Assembly (NCBI RefSeq): GCF_037975245.1
Contig: NC_092567.1
Span: 19,040,876-19,104,875 of the forward strand
DNA: 64,000 nucleotides
Source of the DNA: Apostichopus japonicus
Lineage: Eukaryota; Echinodermata; Holothuroidea; Aspidochirotida; Stichopodidae
Direction: 5' to 3'
Shown here: positions 39,201 through 47,970 of the stretch, piece by piece
Numbering within the stretch: the stretch's first letter is position 1
How the letters are laid out: each line of letters begins with the position of its first letter
Notes under the pieces: model-generated
Told to the model about the DNA's origin: nothing
What the model saw: the letters and a program-made list of their open reading frames with translations, nothing else
Database searches by the model: none
Translations under genes and position numbers: made by a program

Positions 39201-41980
39201 GTCGAGTGAGAAGAAAAAAAAACACTTCACAAAGTTAGGGTGACTTCACATATGACATGTATTGACTTACCTGTACTTGTTACAACACTGCACAATAGAG
39301 TCATCATCCCTCTAGGTCTATAATCAATGTGATTTGCCTGCGATATGATTTTCACTAACGCTAATGGTTAAAGTAGTGCCAAACGAGAGAGAATGAACTG
39401 TTAACAATTATCTTCCAAAGAAACCTGTGTCATACTGTATGAAAGTTAGAGGGCCTGAAGTTGTGATCTCAGCGGGATCTTCTTTACTGTGTGCCACTGG
39501 AGATGATCCTGCTAGGATGAAAAAGTCAGGCTCTCTTACTTTGATTCATAAAATTGGAAAGAGCCAAGAAATTTATGGCTAGAATGGTAGAGCTCACCGA
39601 CTGAAAAACTGAATTTCTCATGAAATATCTGGCCTGCTGGTTTCTGGGTTGTATCGAATGAAAGCGGAGCATAACCCCTGGTTGCATGGTAGTGTGGCTT
39701 CAAACTGCCCCGCCCCAACCCTCCCCTCCCTGAAGCAAAGAAATGGCTATTTAAGGGATGGCCACCAACTAACAAGGGTTGGATTGTGCAGTTGGTAGAG
39801 CCCTGGGGTTTGTAACCCAGAGGTCCCTGGTCTTAAAATCCTGTTCTAGACTCATAAATTTCATTCCTTTTTTCCTTTGCCTAAAAACTCCCTATCAGTT
39901 TTGTATTATTCATTTACTAATATATAACTATAAATTAATTAAAAGTAGAATTGTTAGACATGTCAGAGAAATGATCATGTTTTTGATTGGTCCTCATTTC
40001 TCACTCCAGGCTATGGTCAATCAAGGAGACATTGTGGAGTGTGCTACCATTGGACTGAAGGACAGCCTGAAGGGACATGTGCCTGTAGGACTGTGTGTTT
40101 TACGATCAGGTATGCAAAGTCTTCTATTCACATGTAGTTAGAAAAGACAATGTTAGACGAGGTGTCTTGCGGTTAATATGTGTCTTAACATGTCTTATTG
40201 TATCTGAAAATTTGGAAGTGTTATTGTCTAGAGGGACATAGTAGGATTGGGTGTTTCATGATGCATTAAGTTAGAAAGAGAAAGTGACATTAGAAGAAAG
40301 TGTTTTTATTCTTAATGTGTGGCTTAACGTGCCTTAAAATCAGTAAGGGATATTGTCAAGAGTGGCAGATATATGGGGAGTGTGCGTTTTACAACCAGGA
40401 AGTCTCTCGTAATTGAGAAAGCTATTAAAAATTCACTAGAGATGCACCTACCAGTAACGTTTTTGTATTTTGCTGTGATCAGGTTCTTAGGCATCCCACT
40501 TGCATTACGTTAATAAGCTAAGACAACACCAGAAGTGATGTATTATGGTGTATGTATGTCTGCATGTGTCTTACTTAAATAATCTCAAAAAAGCTAATAG
40601 CTAAAAAAAAAATTCTTAAATGGTTAGAGATATAAAGTTGCTGATTTAAAGTGATTTAAGGCTAAAAGTTAAAAAAAAAAATTCTAAAAGGGTTAGAGAT
40701 CATATAAAGTTGCTGATTTAAAGTGATATTTCCTGATATTTTTTAAAATTTTTTATAAGGGGTCACCAAGTCTGAAGACCAAATTGTTAAAGAGGTGATT
40801 CACTGTGTCAGGGACAGTATCGGACCAGTGGCTGCTTTCAAGAGTGCTGTGGTCGTGTCAAAACTACCAAGGACCAGATCAGGGAAAATATCAAGACAGA
40901 CTGTGGCTGCGATGGCAAACGGAGAGGAATTTAAGGTTGGTCACTCGTTAAAACATGTGACATGGATTCGGGAAATTTCAACAATGGTCAATTGTTGAAA
41001 TCCCTTTGTCAGAATAACATTTAACGTCAGTTTTCTCTTGATCCTAGCGGCTTGTTAACAATGTAACAAATGATATCAACCAGCAGTGTAAATAATTTTG
41101 ATTAGATTGTCACAAGTTTAGTGACTTTATATGTCATCATTGTTAGCCGGCCCCAAATATGCTAGAGGGTCAAGTAACTGTCGCTCACGTTTAAAATTTC
41201 AAACGTCTTACCGTCAAAGCCTGAAAGATCTCTCTTGTTCCTCACTGAGAGTTGTCAAATTAAACAATTCCTTTTGTCTGGAAATAATAATGGAGATTTT
41301 TCTGATACATTGAATGAAACTGGTGTAATCCTTGGCCTCACACAATATTCCAGGGACTGTGGCCAGACTATGGTGACCCAGAGTTAGAGGAATCGCCAAA
41401 GGTCACCAGTATTGACCCCAAACATGCTAGAAATTTCACATAATGGTACTCATGGTCCAATTTCAACTAAAAGCGTTTTGACTAACATCCTCAAGACGTT
41501 TTCCACATCGAAACTTTAATGGTCAAATGTTAACAATTCCTCAACGTCTGGAAATATTTGGGAGATGCAGAGCTACTTTTGAAAACTTTTGAGCATTTTT
41601 CAGCATCCTCAAATTTGGGGCCAGTTGATTTATAACCAGTGTTGTAGTACTGGAAATGGATTCTAAAATGGCTGAACTCAGACTATGGTACTTGGAGCCT
41701 CCAATACTTGGAAGTACTTGGTACTCAGATAAAAGTAGTTGACTACAGAACTGTTGATAAGACTACGCGTATCCGCTCTGCAGAGTGTCAAGTTGCTGGT
41801 CCAGTCATCCTTTGGTAAAGGAACTTCCACATTTTTTTGTTGATGAATCACATAAGAAAGAATTTATTAGATCCTCTCTCTCTATTTCTCTTTGCCTCTC
41901 AGATACCTCCTACAATTGAAGATCCAACAGCTTACAGCGAAGTAAGAGAGGCCTTGCAGAAAGCAGGAATCATTTCTTAA
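26589..41980 (+). CDS. ACSS3: Acyl-CoA synthetase short-chain family member 3 (mitochondrial), complete 16-exon gene
   Basis: Joined exons: 26589-26968, 27628-27772, 29101-29289, 29677-29808, 32940-33083, 33635-33715, 35119-35214, 36321-36472, 36847-36950, 37476-37571, 38066-38132, 38535-38616, 38894-39016, 40010-40109, 40760-40935, 41903-41980. All introns are GT-AG, phases match at every junction, and the sum is 2145 nt (714 residues plus TAA). The ATG has an in-frame TAA six bases upstream. The family activates propionate (also acetate) to the acyl-CoA through an acyl-adenylate in the mitochondrial matrix. Seen: an Arg/Ser-rich N-terminus of about 80 residues consistent with a presequence; the ACAS N-terminal region ([17 protein letters not shown]); the P-loop [10 protein letters not shown] at 321-330; WWQTETG at 471-477; [14 protein letters not shown] at 578-591; and RTRSGKISR with the catalytic lysine K673. 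Vertebrate ACSS3 is similar in length and order (about 690 residues). Oddity: the residues after the P-loop are APV instead of the usual GVI. ACSS1/2 are less likely because [11 protein letters not shown] and the C-terminal tail match ACSS3 better. Confidence 0.95.
27628..27772 (+). CDS. ACSS3: ACSS3 exon 2
   Basis: Residues 127-175, including [16 protein letters not shown] and [11 protein letters not shown]. Acceptor AAACAG|GT, donor GATGAG|GTACTC. The end of this exon and its donor are repeated in the following intron near 28353. Confidence 0.93.
27906..28227 (+). mobile_element. TTAA-bounded MITE, family 1, copy C, 3' truncated, in ACSS3 intron 2
   Basis: Starts at TTAAAGGCATTGAAGACTCG and follows the family consensus to GATTACCGGCAT. 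Similarity then stops, so the last 35 bp or so and the right TTAA are missing. Confidence 0.78.
28301..28490 (+). repeat. Intronic duplication containing a copy of the ACSS3 exon 2 end and donor
   Basis: ACGATCTGAAAGATGAG|GTATTTTTCTGCAGAGAT at 28353 parallels ACGATCTCAAAGATGAG|GTACTCTTCTGCAGAGAT at 27756. A flanking pair, GGGATCACACAGCAG (about 28300) and GGGATCAAGCAGCAG (about 28427), followed by similar A/T-rich sequence, suggests a further local tandem duplication. No acceptor for a new exon was recognised. Confidence 0.7.
29101..29289 (+). CDS. ACSS3: ACSS3 exon 3
   Basis: Residues 176-238, phase 0 on both sides. Contains the family motif [19 protein letters not shown] followed by [10 protein letters not shown], part of the adenylation domain core. 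Donor TGTAAG|GTTAGT. Confidence 0.95.
29677..29808 (+). CDS. ACSS3: ACSS3 exon 4
   Basis: Residues 239-282 ([19 protein letters not shown] onward). Acceptor CCTCAG|CC, donor ACAGGG|GTAAGT, phase 0 on both sides. The long C/A-only satellite begins about 110 bp downstream of this exon. Confidence 0.95.
29925..30965 (+). repeat. C/A-only ACCAAACC satellite with a higher-order unit of about 170 bp
   Basis: Roughly 1 kb of ACCAA/ACCAAACC-type repeats, almost free of G on the plus strand. The marker ACCAATTTCA (last copy ACCATTTTCA) recurs at 30219, 30401, 30561, 30731 and 30901, so the higher-order unit is 160-180 bp and the last copies are nearly identical. Lies in ACSS3 intron 4. Confidence 0.9.
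31343..31406 (+). repeat. Perfect 32-bp tandem duplication
   Basis: ATGAAGCTGTGTATAGTAAG plus 12 bp occurs twice back to back (31343-31374 and 31375-31406), just before the LINE fragment. Confidence 0.9.
31420..31705 (+). pseudogene. LINE reverse transcriptase C-terminal fragment in ACSS3 intron 4
   Basis: An open frame ending at 31676 encodes [15 protein letters not shown], later [20 protein letters not shown] and [11 protein letters not shown]. This is the typical C-terminal tail of a non-LTR retrotransposon polyprotein. It is 5' truncated and ends with a (TAC)n tail, as after target-primed insertion. Confidence 0.7.
32531..32745 (+). mobile_element. Family 2 MITE fragment in ACSS3 intron 4
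   Basis: Matches the 7759 copy from GTATTGGCCCCAAATATGCT through GGAGGGTAAAGACCTCCAGG. The right inverted end is degraded. Confidence 0.65.
32940..33083 (+). CDS. ACSS3: ACSS3 exon 5 (P-loop)
   Basis: Residues 283-330. It ends exactly after [10 protein letters not shown] (321-330), the phosphate-binding loop that contacts ATP in acyl-adenylate-forming enzymes. Donor CCGAAG|GTGAGT. Confidence 0.95.
33635..33715 (+). CDS. ACSS3: ACSS3 exon 6 (short)
   Basis: Residues 331-357: a 27-codon exon reading [15 protein letters not shown] and then [10 protein letters not shown]. Acceptor TACTTGAG|GC, donor GGAGAG|GTAGGT. The frame is fixed by exons 5 and 7. The first residue replaces a glycine that is otherwise nearly invariant after the P-loop lysine. 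Confidence 0.85.
33946..34170 (-). mobile_element. tRNA-derived SINE, family with a GATCTAA-(ACAT)n tail, in ACSS3 intron 6
   Basis: On the minus strand TTAGCTCAGTGGTTAACGCC (A-box like) and a CATAAGGTCCCCAAGTCGAG B-box-like stretch precede a body ending CTTGCTTGCAGGAGGATCT. A short ACAT-type tail lies at 33918-33945. Collinear with the copy at 55598-55840. Confidence 0.75.
34170..34925 (+). repeat. 76-bp satellite in ACSS3 intron 6
   Basis: About nine units of GTGCTATGTAACATGGTTCT...GATCCTATGGTGTAAAGAT. Each unit is itself two related halves of about 38 bp (both contain GCTATGTAACA and a TATGGTGTA or TGTGGTGTA end). A few units have a 2-bp deletion or a CTGATATATAACAG variant. The array starts directly at the 5' end of the SINE at 33946-34170. 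Confidence 0.9.
35119..35214 (+). CDS. ACSS3: ACSS3 exon 7
   Basis: Residues 358-389, with the highly conserved [18 protein letters not shown]. Acceptor TACAG|GTC, donor TATGAG|GTTGGT. Confidence 0.96.
35545..35864 (-). mobile_element. tRNA-derived SINE, GTGTCNTTGGGCAAG family, in ACSS3 intron 7
   Basis: The minus strand reads GTGGCCAATTGGCTAAGGCG, then GATTGCTGGTTCGATTC (A and B boxes), then a body with CATTGGGCAAGATGC, and a 3' end AAAGCGCTATATAAATATAA plus an A/T-rich tail. The tail matches the end of the LINE at 53500-53950. Confidence 0.8.
36210..36273. repeat. (TA)n microsatellite upstream of ACSS3 exon 8
   Basis: About 32 TA units end roughly 50 bp before the exon 8 acceptor. They are likely to be length-variable and lie close to where the branch point should be. 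Confidence 0.95.
36321..36472 (+). CDS. ACSS3: ACSS3 exon 8
   Basis: Residues 390-439 and two bases of 440. Contains [15 protein letters not shown] and [15 protein letters not shown]. The acceptor TTTTCAG|GGC lies about 50 bp downstream of a long (TA)n tract. Confidence 0.95.
36847..36950 (+). CDS. ACSS3: ACSS3 exon 9
   Basis: Residues 440-474 and one base of 475: [16 protein letters not shown] and [10 protein letters not shown]. The intron splits the adenylate-binding WWQTETG motif after the first base of the glutamate codon. Confidence 0.94.
37476..37571 (+). CDS. ACSS3: ACSS3 exon 10
   Basis: Completes WWQTETG (E475, T476, G477) and continues [19 protein letters not shown], then GKPVPGWD. 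Donor GATG|GTGAGT. Confidence 0.94.
38066..38132 (+). CDS. ACSS3: ACSS3 exon 11 (short)
   Basis: Residues 507-528 plus two bases: [20 protein letters not shown], then AVK. Acceptor TTGTAG|TT, donor TCAA|GTAAGT. Confidence 0.93.
38535..38616 (+). CDS. ACSS3: ACSS3 exon 12
   Basis: Residues 529-556: [18 protein letters not shown] followed by VTTYFQKFP. Matches the family segment just before the hinge to the C-terminal domain. Donor TTTCCT|GTAAGT. Confidence 0.94.
38894..39016 (+). CDS. ACSS3: ACSS3 exon 13 (hinge motif)
   Basis: Residues 557-597. YYDTMDAG (558-565) and [14 protein letters not shown] (578-591) are the A7/A8 motifs around which the C-terminal domain rotates between adenylation and thioesterification. 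The segment between them ([12 protein letters not shown]) is more divergent than usual. Donor GAAGAG|GTCAGC. Confidence 0.95.
39779..39850 (+). mobile_element. tRNA-like SINE head in ACSS3 intron 13
   Basis: GGATTGTGCAGTTGGTAGAG and CCAGAGGTCCCTGGTCTTAA resemble a tRNA with a decayed B box (TCTTAAAATCC for TTCGAATCC). It cannot form an intact tRNA, so a SINE or tRNA pseudogene is likely. Confidence 0.45.
40010..40109 (+). CDS. ACSS3: ACSS3 exon 14
   Basis: Residues 598-630 plus one base: [20 protein letters not shown], then [13 protein letters not shown]. Part of the C-terminal CoA-interacting domain. Acceptor CTCCAG|GC, donor TCAG|GTATGC. Confidence 0.95.
40760..40935 (+). CDS. ACSS3: ACSS3 exon 15 (catalytic lysine)
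   Basis: Residues 631-689. [20 protein letters not shown] is followed by SGKISR, with K673 the lysine needed for adenylation and the site of reversible acylation in this family. Acceptor TATAAG|GG, donor TTTAAG|GTTGGT. Confidence 0.95.
41148..41635 (+). mobile_element. Degenerate family 2 MITE fragments in ACSS3 intron 15
   Basis: Two diverged left ends (GGCCCCAAATATGCTAGA at about 41150 and GACCCCAAACATGCTAGA at about 41416) and one inverted right end (AAATTTGGGGCC near 41617). This indicates at least two old, overlapping insertions. Confidence 0.55.
41903..41980 (+). CDS. ACSS3: ACSS3 exon 16 (stop)
   Basis: Residues 690-714 ([20 protein letters not shown], then AGIIS) and TAA. Acceptor CTCTCAG|AT. 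A 3' UTR must follow, but a TTAA-bounded MITE begins only 138 bp after the stop and no nearby polyadenylation signal is convincing. Confidence 0.93.
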   Translation: MPPTIEDPTAYSEVREALQKAGIIS

Positions 41981-42118
41981 AAAGTGGTTCAATGTTAAGT
42001 CAATCATGAACAGAATGCATGCAAGGTCAATTATAAAGGAGCAAAGACATTCTTGGCTTGACCGTGATTCAGGATCCAGTGATCTCAGGGGTGCACATTC
42101 TTTTGTTTTTATCCAGCC

Positions 42119-42455
42119 TTAAAGGCATTGAAGACTCGCCCAAACTGCGTGTCACTCTCTGGAAAAAGTTAACTTTCCGTAGCTTGCAAGTGAAGTTTTC
42201 TTCTTGTCGCTACAAAATGGGGACAGTTATGAAATGTGATACCTTGTTTTCTTTATCTGGACCTGAGATGTCCAGCGCTGCTATGTACACTGTGTTGTGG
42301 GTATTAACCATAGCTGCATGTATTGACTGTACACTAGTGTCTAATGTGTGTATTTTCTGGCATCGATGGTGGTGTCTAACAATTCTGTTACACCTCATTC
42401 GAACAGATTACTGGCATCAGACGTTTCTTTGTGCGCGAGTCTTCACTACCTTTAA
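42119..42455 (+). mobile_element. TTAA-bounded MITE, family 1, copy D (337 bp), just 3' of ACSS3
   Basis: TTAA at both edges, with left end AAAGGCATTGAAGACTCGCC and right end GTGCGCGAGTCTTCACTACC followed by TTTAA. It lies 138 bp after the ACSS3 stop codon and may be transcribed within the 3' UTR. Confidence 0.8.
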
Positions 42456-45400
42456 TGTTCTTTGGTTTTAGACCCAAATTTTAATATTGCTGCAACTTTT
42501 CAAGAGTACTCTCCTGGTGGTTCTACATATCCCAGAAAATCAGCAGAGATGGGATTTTAATGAAAAAAGTTTGATTCAGGTCCCTCAGTGTGTGTATTCA
42601 AGTTTTACTAATTGAAAGGCATTTAAACCAAGAGACCATAAGATAATATAAGAAAAATGCTATATTTTTGCATCATGAAAATCTTCATCATAGCCAGAGG
42701 AGTAAACTCCCCATATCATGTTGTATTTATCATGTTGTTCAAATGTTGTTGTTTCTTGAAATGTTCAAGAAATGAGACGAAGGTCTTCACCACTTAATGA
42801 AGATGTAAACATTTAATAAGGATGGCGTGAGGGGGATACCAAGGGGGAGGGGGGTTGGGGGAGGGGTGCTTGTTAAACCTTTTCTAAATTCTCTAGATCG
42901 AGCTCTTGTATTGATTTGAATCCTCAGGAAACGGCGGTAGAATTGAAAACAACATTTTTGTTGGCCACCTTTGAGTGTTGTTGATGTATAACTGGTTAGA
43001 GATTCTTGTGCGTGGGTATCATAAAGTATGTATTTCATGGGTTAATATTGCTAAATAAGCATCGCATGGTGGTGTCTTTATCTCTCTGTAGGAGGTGCGA
43101 TCCAGGTGACGAAGAAATAATTTTTGATTTTGATACACAGATCTTTGACTCTTGTTGGCTCAATTTGTATGATATCATGACCTAGGAGTTTAAATAATTT
43201 GTTTTATTGCTGCATTTTGCTTTAAATTTGACATAAGCTTCATAAATTTGCTTAAATAATCTTTTTTATTGCTGCATTCTTCGTTAAATTTGACATAAGC
43301 TTCATAAATTTGCTTTATTATCACTTTTGTTCAGTAGTAGAAATATTGTAATGTCTAATCAAAGAACAACAATATGGTTGGTCCTCAGTTAATCCAATTT
43401 TTTTTATCAAGCAAATCATATTTAATTCTTACTTACTTATTGGACTATTCTGTGCACCAGGATCGTCAAGTTAGCAAAATAGAAAACAGCTCTGTTTGTC
43501 AAATTCTTAGAATCATCAAGAGTAACTTTTTGGAAAGTGTCTTAACATTTCATTTCATTCCATTTATTTCATTTCATTTATTAGTTTCTTTGCAACAACT
43601 ACATAAATCATGCAGTGTCATAAATGGATGTCATAACAGACAAATTTACAGTAACACAATATACATGACGGTATATAAATCGATGCAAAAAGAAGTGACC
43701 TAAAAAAAACCTTGGTTGGCTGGTCAATTTGCCTATTTATGATACTAAATTTTAGTAGAATTAATATATCATACTATTAAGTGCACATTAGTACTAATTA
43801 TGAAAGCAATAAAATAAATATATATTTTTGGGTAAACTCTTGGCATAATCATGTAAAAATAAGAAGCAAACTTAATCATTGCTTGAAAAAATTTGGGAAA
43901 ATTGTCTTAAAATCATGTCATTTATGGAGAATAAGATATATGCTTTAGTTATTAGTCTATATTATAAAGTCTATAGTCAAAGGTGAAAAAGAATTTGTTC
44001 AATATCATAAGGTTGTTAGTATCATGTAAATCAATCATCCGCAAACTGTGAGGCCATGACACATGGTTCTTGCAACCCCACTGGTCGGAACCCACTTTAA
44101 GAACGATGTTACCTGGAAGGAAAAATAATTTGGACCTTTCTTAAGCACAAGACAGCTCTTTTTTTATGTACTTTGCACAAAATATATTCATAGGTTTATA
44201 ACCATTAATATTATTATGACTAAAATGTTTGTTGAACATTTACCAGTGCCAAATACATTCTGGGATATCAAGAAATAAACATGTCAAAATCATTGAAGAG
44301 TTGATTTTCTCCTTTCTCAATTTTTCTGTCTATTAGTGCAATATTTATGGAAAATGATCATTCAGCAAACCAAGGGCAACACCCCCCTCCCCCCCCCCCC
44401 CTTTGTAGAATGCTGTATCCATCTCTGCTGATGAATCTTTGTGCTACATTGAGGGTGCATTCAACTTTGTGTGAATGTTGAATAATTCAACCTGGTTGTT
44501 GTAAAGTTACAAACTAATAAAACAACACAGAATATAAGCTTTGAAATCATTGTTATTACGGATGGTTTATTTGTAGTACTAATGCACAGGCGCACAGCTT
44601 GGTTAAGCTCCCGAAATGGCAGTTCTCGCAATACACCGTTAGACGGTAGGATGTACATGTATGTAATTTAAGTACTACAGCAAGAGTATGTGTGTAACGA
44701 ATTACGTTCTCTATATTTTCTCACTCCTCAATTATCTCCAAGTCATGCGCTACGTAGAATGATGCATGATGGGATTTGTTAACAGGACAACATATGAATA
44801 ATCATGAACTTGGATATGACAATCATCTCTCTGTATTTGACAATATTTTCTCAAAGGCTGCCATCTCTTATCACCAAAGAAACTATGCAATAAAGGCTCA
44901 AAATGTGATGTCATATTATAGATAGGCTCAAGTTTTCACCCTTATAGGTCAAGTATCTTCAAATCTATATCTCCCAAACAGACTAATATTACCCCTTCCC
45001 TTCCCTCCCCCCCCCCACCTCCCCAAAAAATAAAAATTCCCAAAGAGACAGACTTTCTTAACCTGGGCAGTCATTCATATTAACAGGCTTAGAAAAGACA
45101 GAAGAAAATAGAAGTCATATTAATTTTTTCTTTTGTTCCAATCTATTACAAATTGTTATACACATCAGGCACAGAAAGACATCAATTGTTTTTTTTATTA
45201 CATAAAAAAACAATATAGAAATAGGAAGAAGTGAGATCATTTTTGTAAAACTTGTGTGATATTAAGAAATGATTTCCTCTGTTCTTTGCATCAAAGGAAG
45301 TACATTTTTAACAAACTACTACTTCGAACCCCTTCCCCTTTCATTTTACACTCCAAAATACCATTGTCTTAAATGCTATCGCATAATCAGAATTCATTAT

Positions 45401-46537
45401 CTCCGACCAACTTCAGTTCATGATTGCAAATTGGCTTTGGCAAATGAGTCACTTTATGTTGAGGTCAATGTTGGATCATTTCCAGTAATTTTTCTATCTT
45501 GAGTCAAGTAAGTGACTACATTCATCATAATATCTCTATGATGAAATATGTCACAGATATTTTGTCTTTTTCTGTTTCATTTTCAACCTTTTTTATTCAT
45601 CTTGGAGAATTGGGTGACTTTAGTCATGACTCGTTCGTTACAACACTTACGACTCTTCACATGTTCTCGACATCGACATTCATCTTCTCGACATCGACTC
45701 TACACCACATCTTCACAACAAACTTGATATACATATGTTATCTTTAACAATGGTGTTTCCTGACAACTTCATTATTGTTCCTTCAAGCCATGACTTGAGT
45801 CACTTAATTTCAAAAGTAACTCAAAGAAGTCTGTGAAATTTCTCCCCATAGAGACAAGCAACTCGAGTCCATGACTCAATCGAATCAGGAAAAATCACTG
45901 AAAATGACTCAACTCCCCACCCCCCACGTTACATCAACTCTGCTGCTGAAAATGTCTGTTCAACTTCTAATTCCAACATATGTTACAAAACTTCCAGGTC
46001 ATTGGTTCAGAGAGCGAGGTGGTAATTTAAGACAACAACAATTATTGGTCCACTCAAAACATGATATCACCCTGTGTTGACAACCTCAAATCTCGCTCCA
46101 GACATTTCATATCACAACAGACATTTGTACAATTGCTTTCAAGTTTGATTAAAGATAGGTAAGAAAACAAAAGAAATATGACATTGGTTCACATTTTACA
46201 TTCATTGATTATATAGGCACTACCGACACAAACTTTCTTACACCCTCTTTAGCTGTAGATGTTACTGACGATTGTCGGAATGCAGTTACAGAATTGTGAA
46301 CAAAGTAAACCGATACTCCAAGAACATAATTTAAATAAAAAAGAACTGTGGCCTTTATTATAGCATTAACTATATTGTTAGAATATGAAAACTTTACATA
46401 ACAAATTTAATGCATCACACCTTTTAGGTTTAATATGTTTGTTTCATTGCTCACATTGGCCAGCCCATCAATATTGATGACTGTGACTTTCTAGCAAGTC
46501 TTCCAAGTAACACTGTGACCACAAATCTTCTTACAAG
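42456..46537. other. Intergenic stretch between the convergent genes
   Basis: No coding exon recognised. Includes AATAAA at 43808, possible TTATTGCTGCATT repeats near 43204-43330 (about 69 bp apart) and the TGAGTCA cluster. Part may be ACSS3 3' UTR. Confidence 0.55.
45445..45911. promoter_or_regulatory. Cluster of five AP-1-type TGAGTCA sites
   Basis: Exact TGAGTCA or its complement TGACTCA starts at 45445, 45500, 45796, 45872 and 45905. TGASTCA is the canonical AP-1 (Fos/Jun) site. The cluster lies about midway between the two convergent genes. Enhancer function is inference. Confidence 0.35.
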
Positions 46538-46902
46538 TTAAAGGGTGTGAAGATTCGTGCACAAAGAAACGTCTCATGCCGGTAATCTGACCTAGTTTCG
46601 AATGAGGTGTAACAGAAGTGTTAGACACCACCATCGATCCAAGAAAATACACACACGACTTGCTACCGTCGGTTATTAGACACTAGTGTACAGTCAGTAC
46701 ATACAGCTACGGTCAATACCCACAACACAGTGTACATAGCAGCGATGGACATCTCAGGTCTTAATAAGAGATAACAAGGTATCATGTTTCATTACTGTTT
46801 GCATTTTGTAGCGACAAGAAGAAAACTTAACCGGCAAGCAACGGAAAGTTAACTTTTTCAGGTCGCGACATGCGGTTTTGGGGCAAGTCTTCAATGCCTT
46901 TA
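46538..46902 (-). mobile_element. TTAA-bounded MITE, family 1, copy E (365 bp)
   Basis: TTAA at 46538-46541 and 46899-46902. The ends are TTAAAGGGTGTGAAGATTCG (plus) and TTAAAGGCATTGAAGACTTG (minus). The interior is collinear with copies A and B. Confidence 0.82.
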
Positions 46903-47566
46903 AGTATAAAGCCCACAAATATCATCCCTTCTAGAATATTCACAATTTGTGTGAACCAATTTCAGTAAAGTACAATATTGAAATAAACTGAGATAAAAAT
47001 AGATTAATTTTCATCAGTTAATTATAAAATTAATTAAATGCACTTAAATTAGATCAACAAGCTGACTGGTCATTCAACCAAGGCATTATATGACAGCTGC
47101 TTATGGTAATTATAATATTTGTTGATTCAAAGTAAACAATAATACAATAGAATATAAAAGACTACAGTGACCGAACAATAAAAACAAGTTGAGAAGTTGT
47201 TGACAAACCGAGTATACACATATATGCTGTGGGTAGCCAAATCACAAAAGACAGAAATTAAATAAAAAATAACAGGTTACCTTTGATCAAATACTAATTA
47301 AACTCAATTAGCTGCTATAAAGAAGCTGGCTCTGTGAAATGTTGTACGAGACAGATCGAATCAGTGAAATGTGATTCCACAACAGTTTTGTGTTTTATCT
47401 GCAACAGTAGTCAGTTAGAATGTAGCAAAAAAGTGATTAGTTTTATGCATGTTCCAGGGTAATGGTTGTTACAATCCTTTAGTTCTTGTTATTGTCCCTT
47501 TTGGCCTTCCATATTCCTTTCCTGTCTTTCCCAACATTGTGTCACACAAGCTCTTTGTGTATCTTG

Positions 47567-47970
47567 TAGGGATGCACCTGATCCAAATTTTTGGATCCGG
47601 CCGGAACCGGATCTTGCCGGATAGTACGTGAAATCCGGCCGGATAAAAACCCGGCCGGAACCAGATTTTTTCATTACACAAAAGAAAATCATTAATAAGA
47701 AGTAGAAGGATGAAACAAGGAGCAAATCTTAGGTCAGACCATTGAGAAAATTAAATTAAACATGTTAAACCTAATTTTTCCTTACTTTGAATATTTTTTG
47801 GAAATAGTTTACATTGATTTAATTTAATACCAACACCTTTTTAAGGAATAATTCAGGCCAGATTTTGAAAAATATCGGGCCGGATTTTGAAAAATATCCG
47901 GCCGGAACCAGATAATTGCTCACTATCCGGCCGGATAGTCCGGCCGGACCGGATATCCGGTGCATCCCTA
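47567..47970. mobile_element. hAT-type MITE rich in CCGGCCGG (404 bp)
   Basis: Perfect inverted ends TAGGGATGCACC and GGTGCATCCCTA, with an exact 8-bp duplication GTATCTTG (47559-47566 and 47971-47978). Both arms carry many CCGGCCGG and GGATCCGG blocks; the middle is AT-rich. No transposase reading frame. Confidence 0.9.

Noticed and set aside
39779-39850. Functional tRNA gene
   Set aside because: The acceptor stem and T-arm consensus are broken (TCTTAAAATCC), so only a SINE head or tRNA pseudogene is supportable.
42058-42471. 137-codon frame just after ACSS3
   Set aside because: It is mostly the family 1 MITE; related frames appear in other copies (12427 and 9136 regions), so it reflects the element and not a gene.
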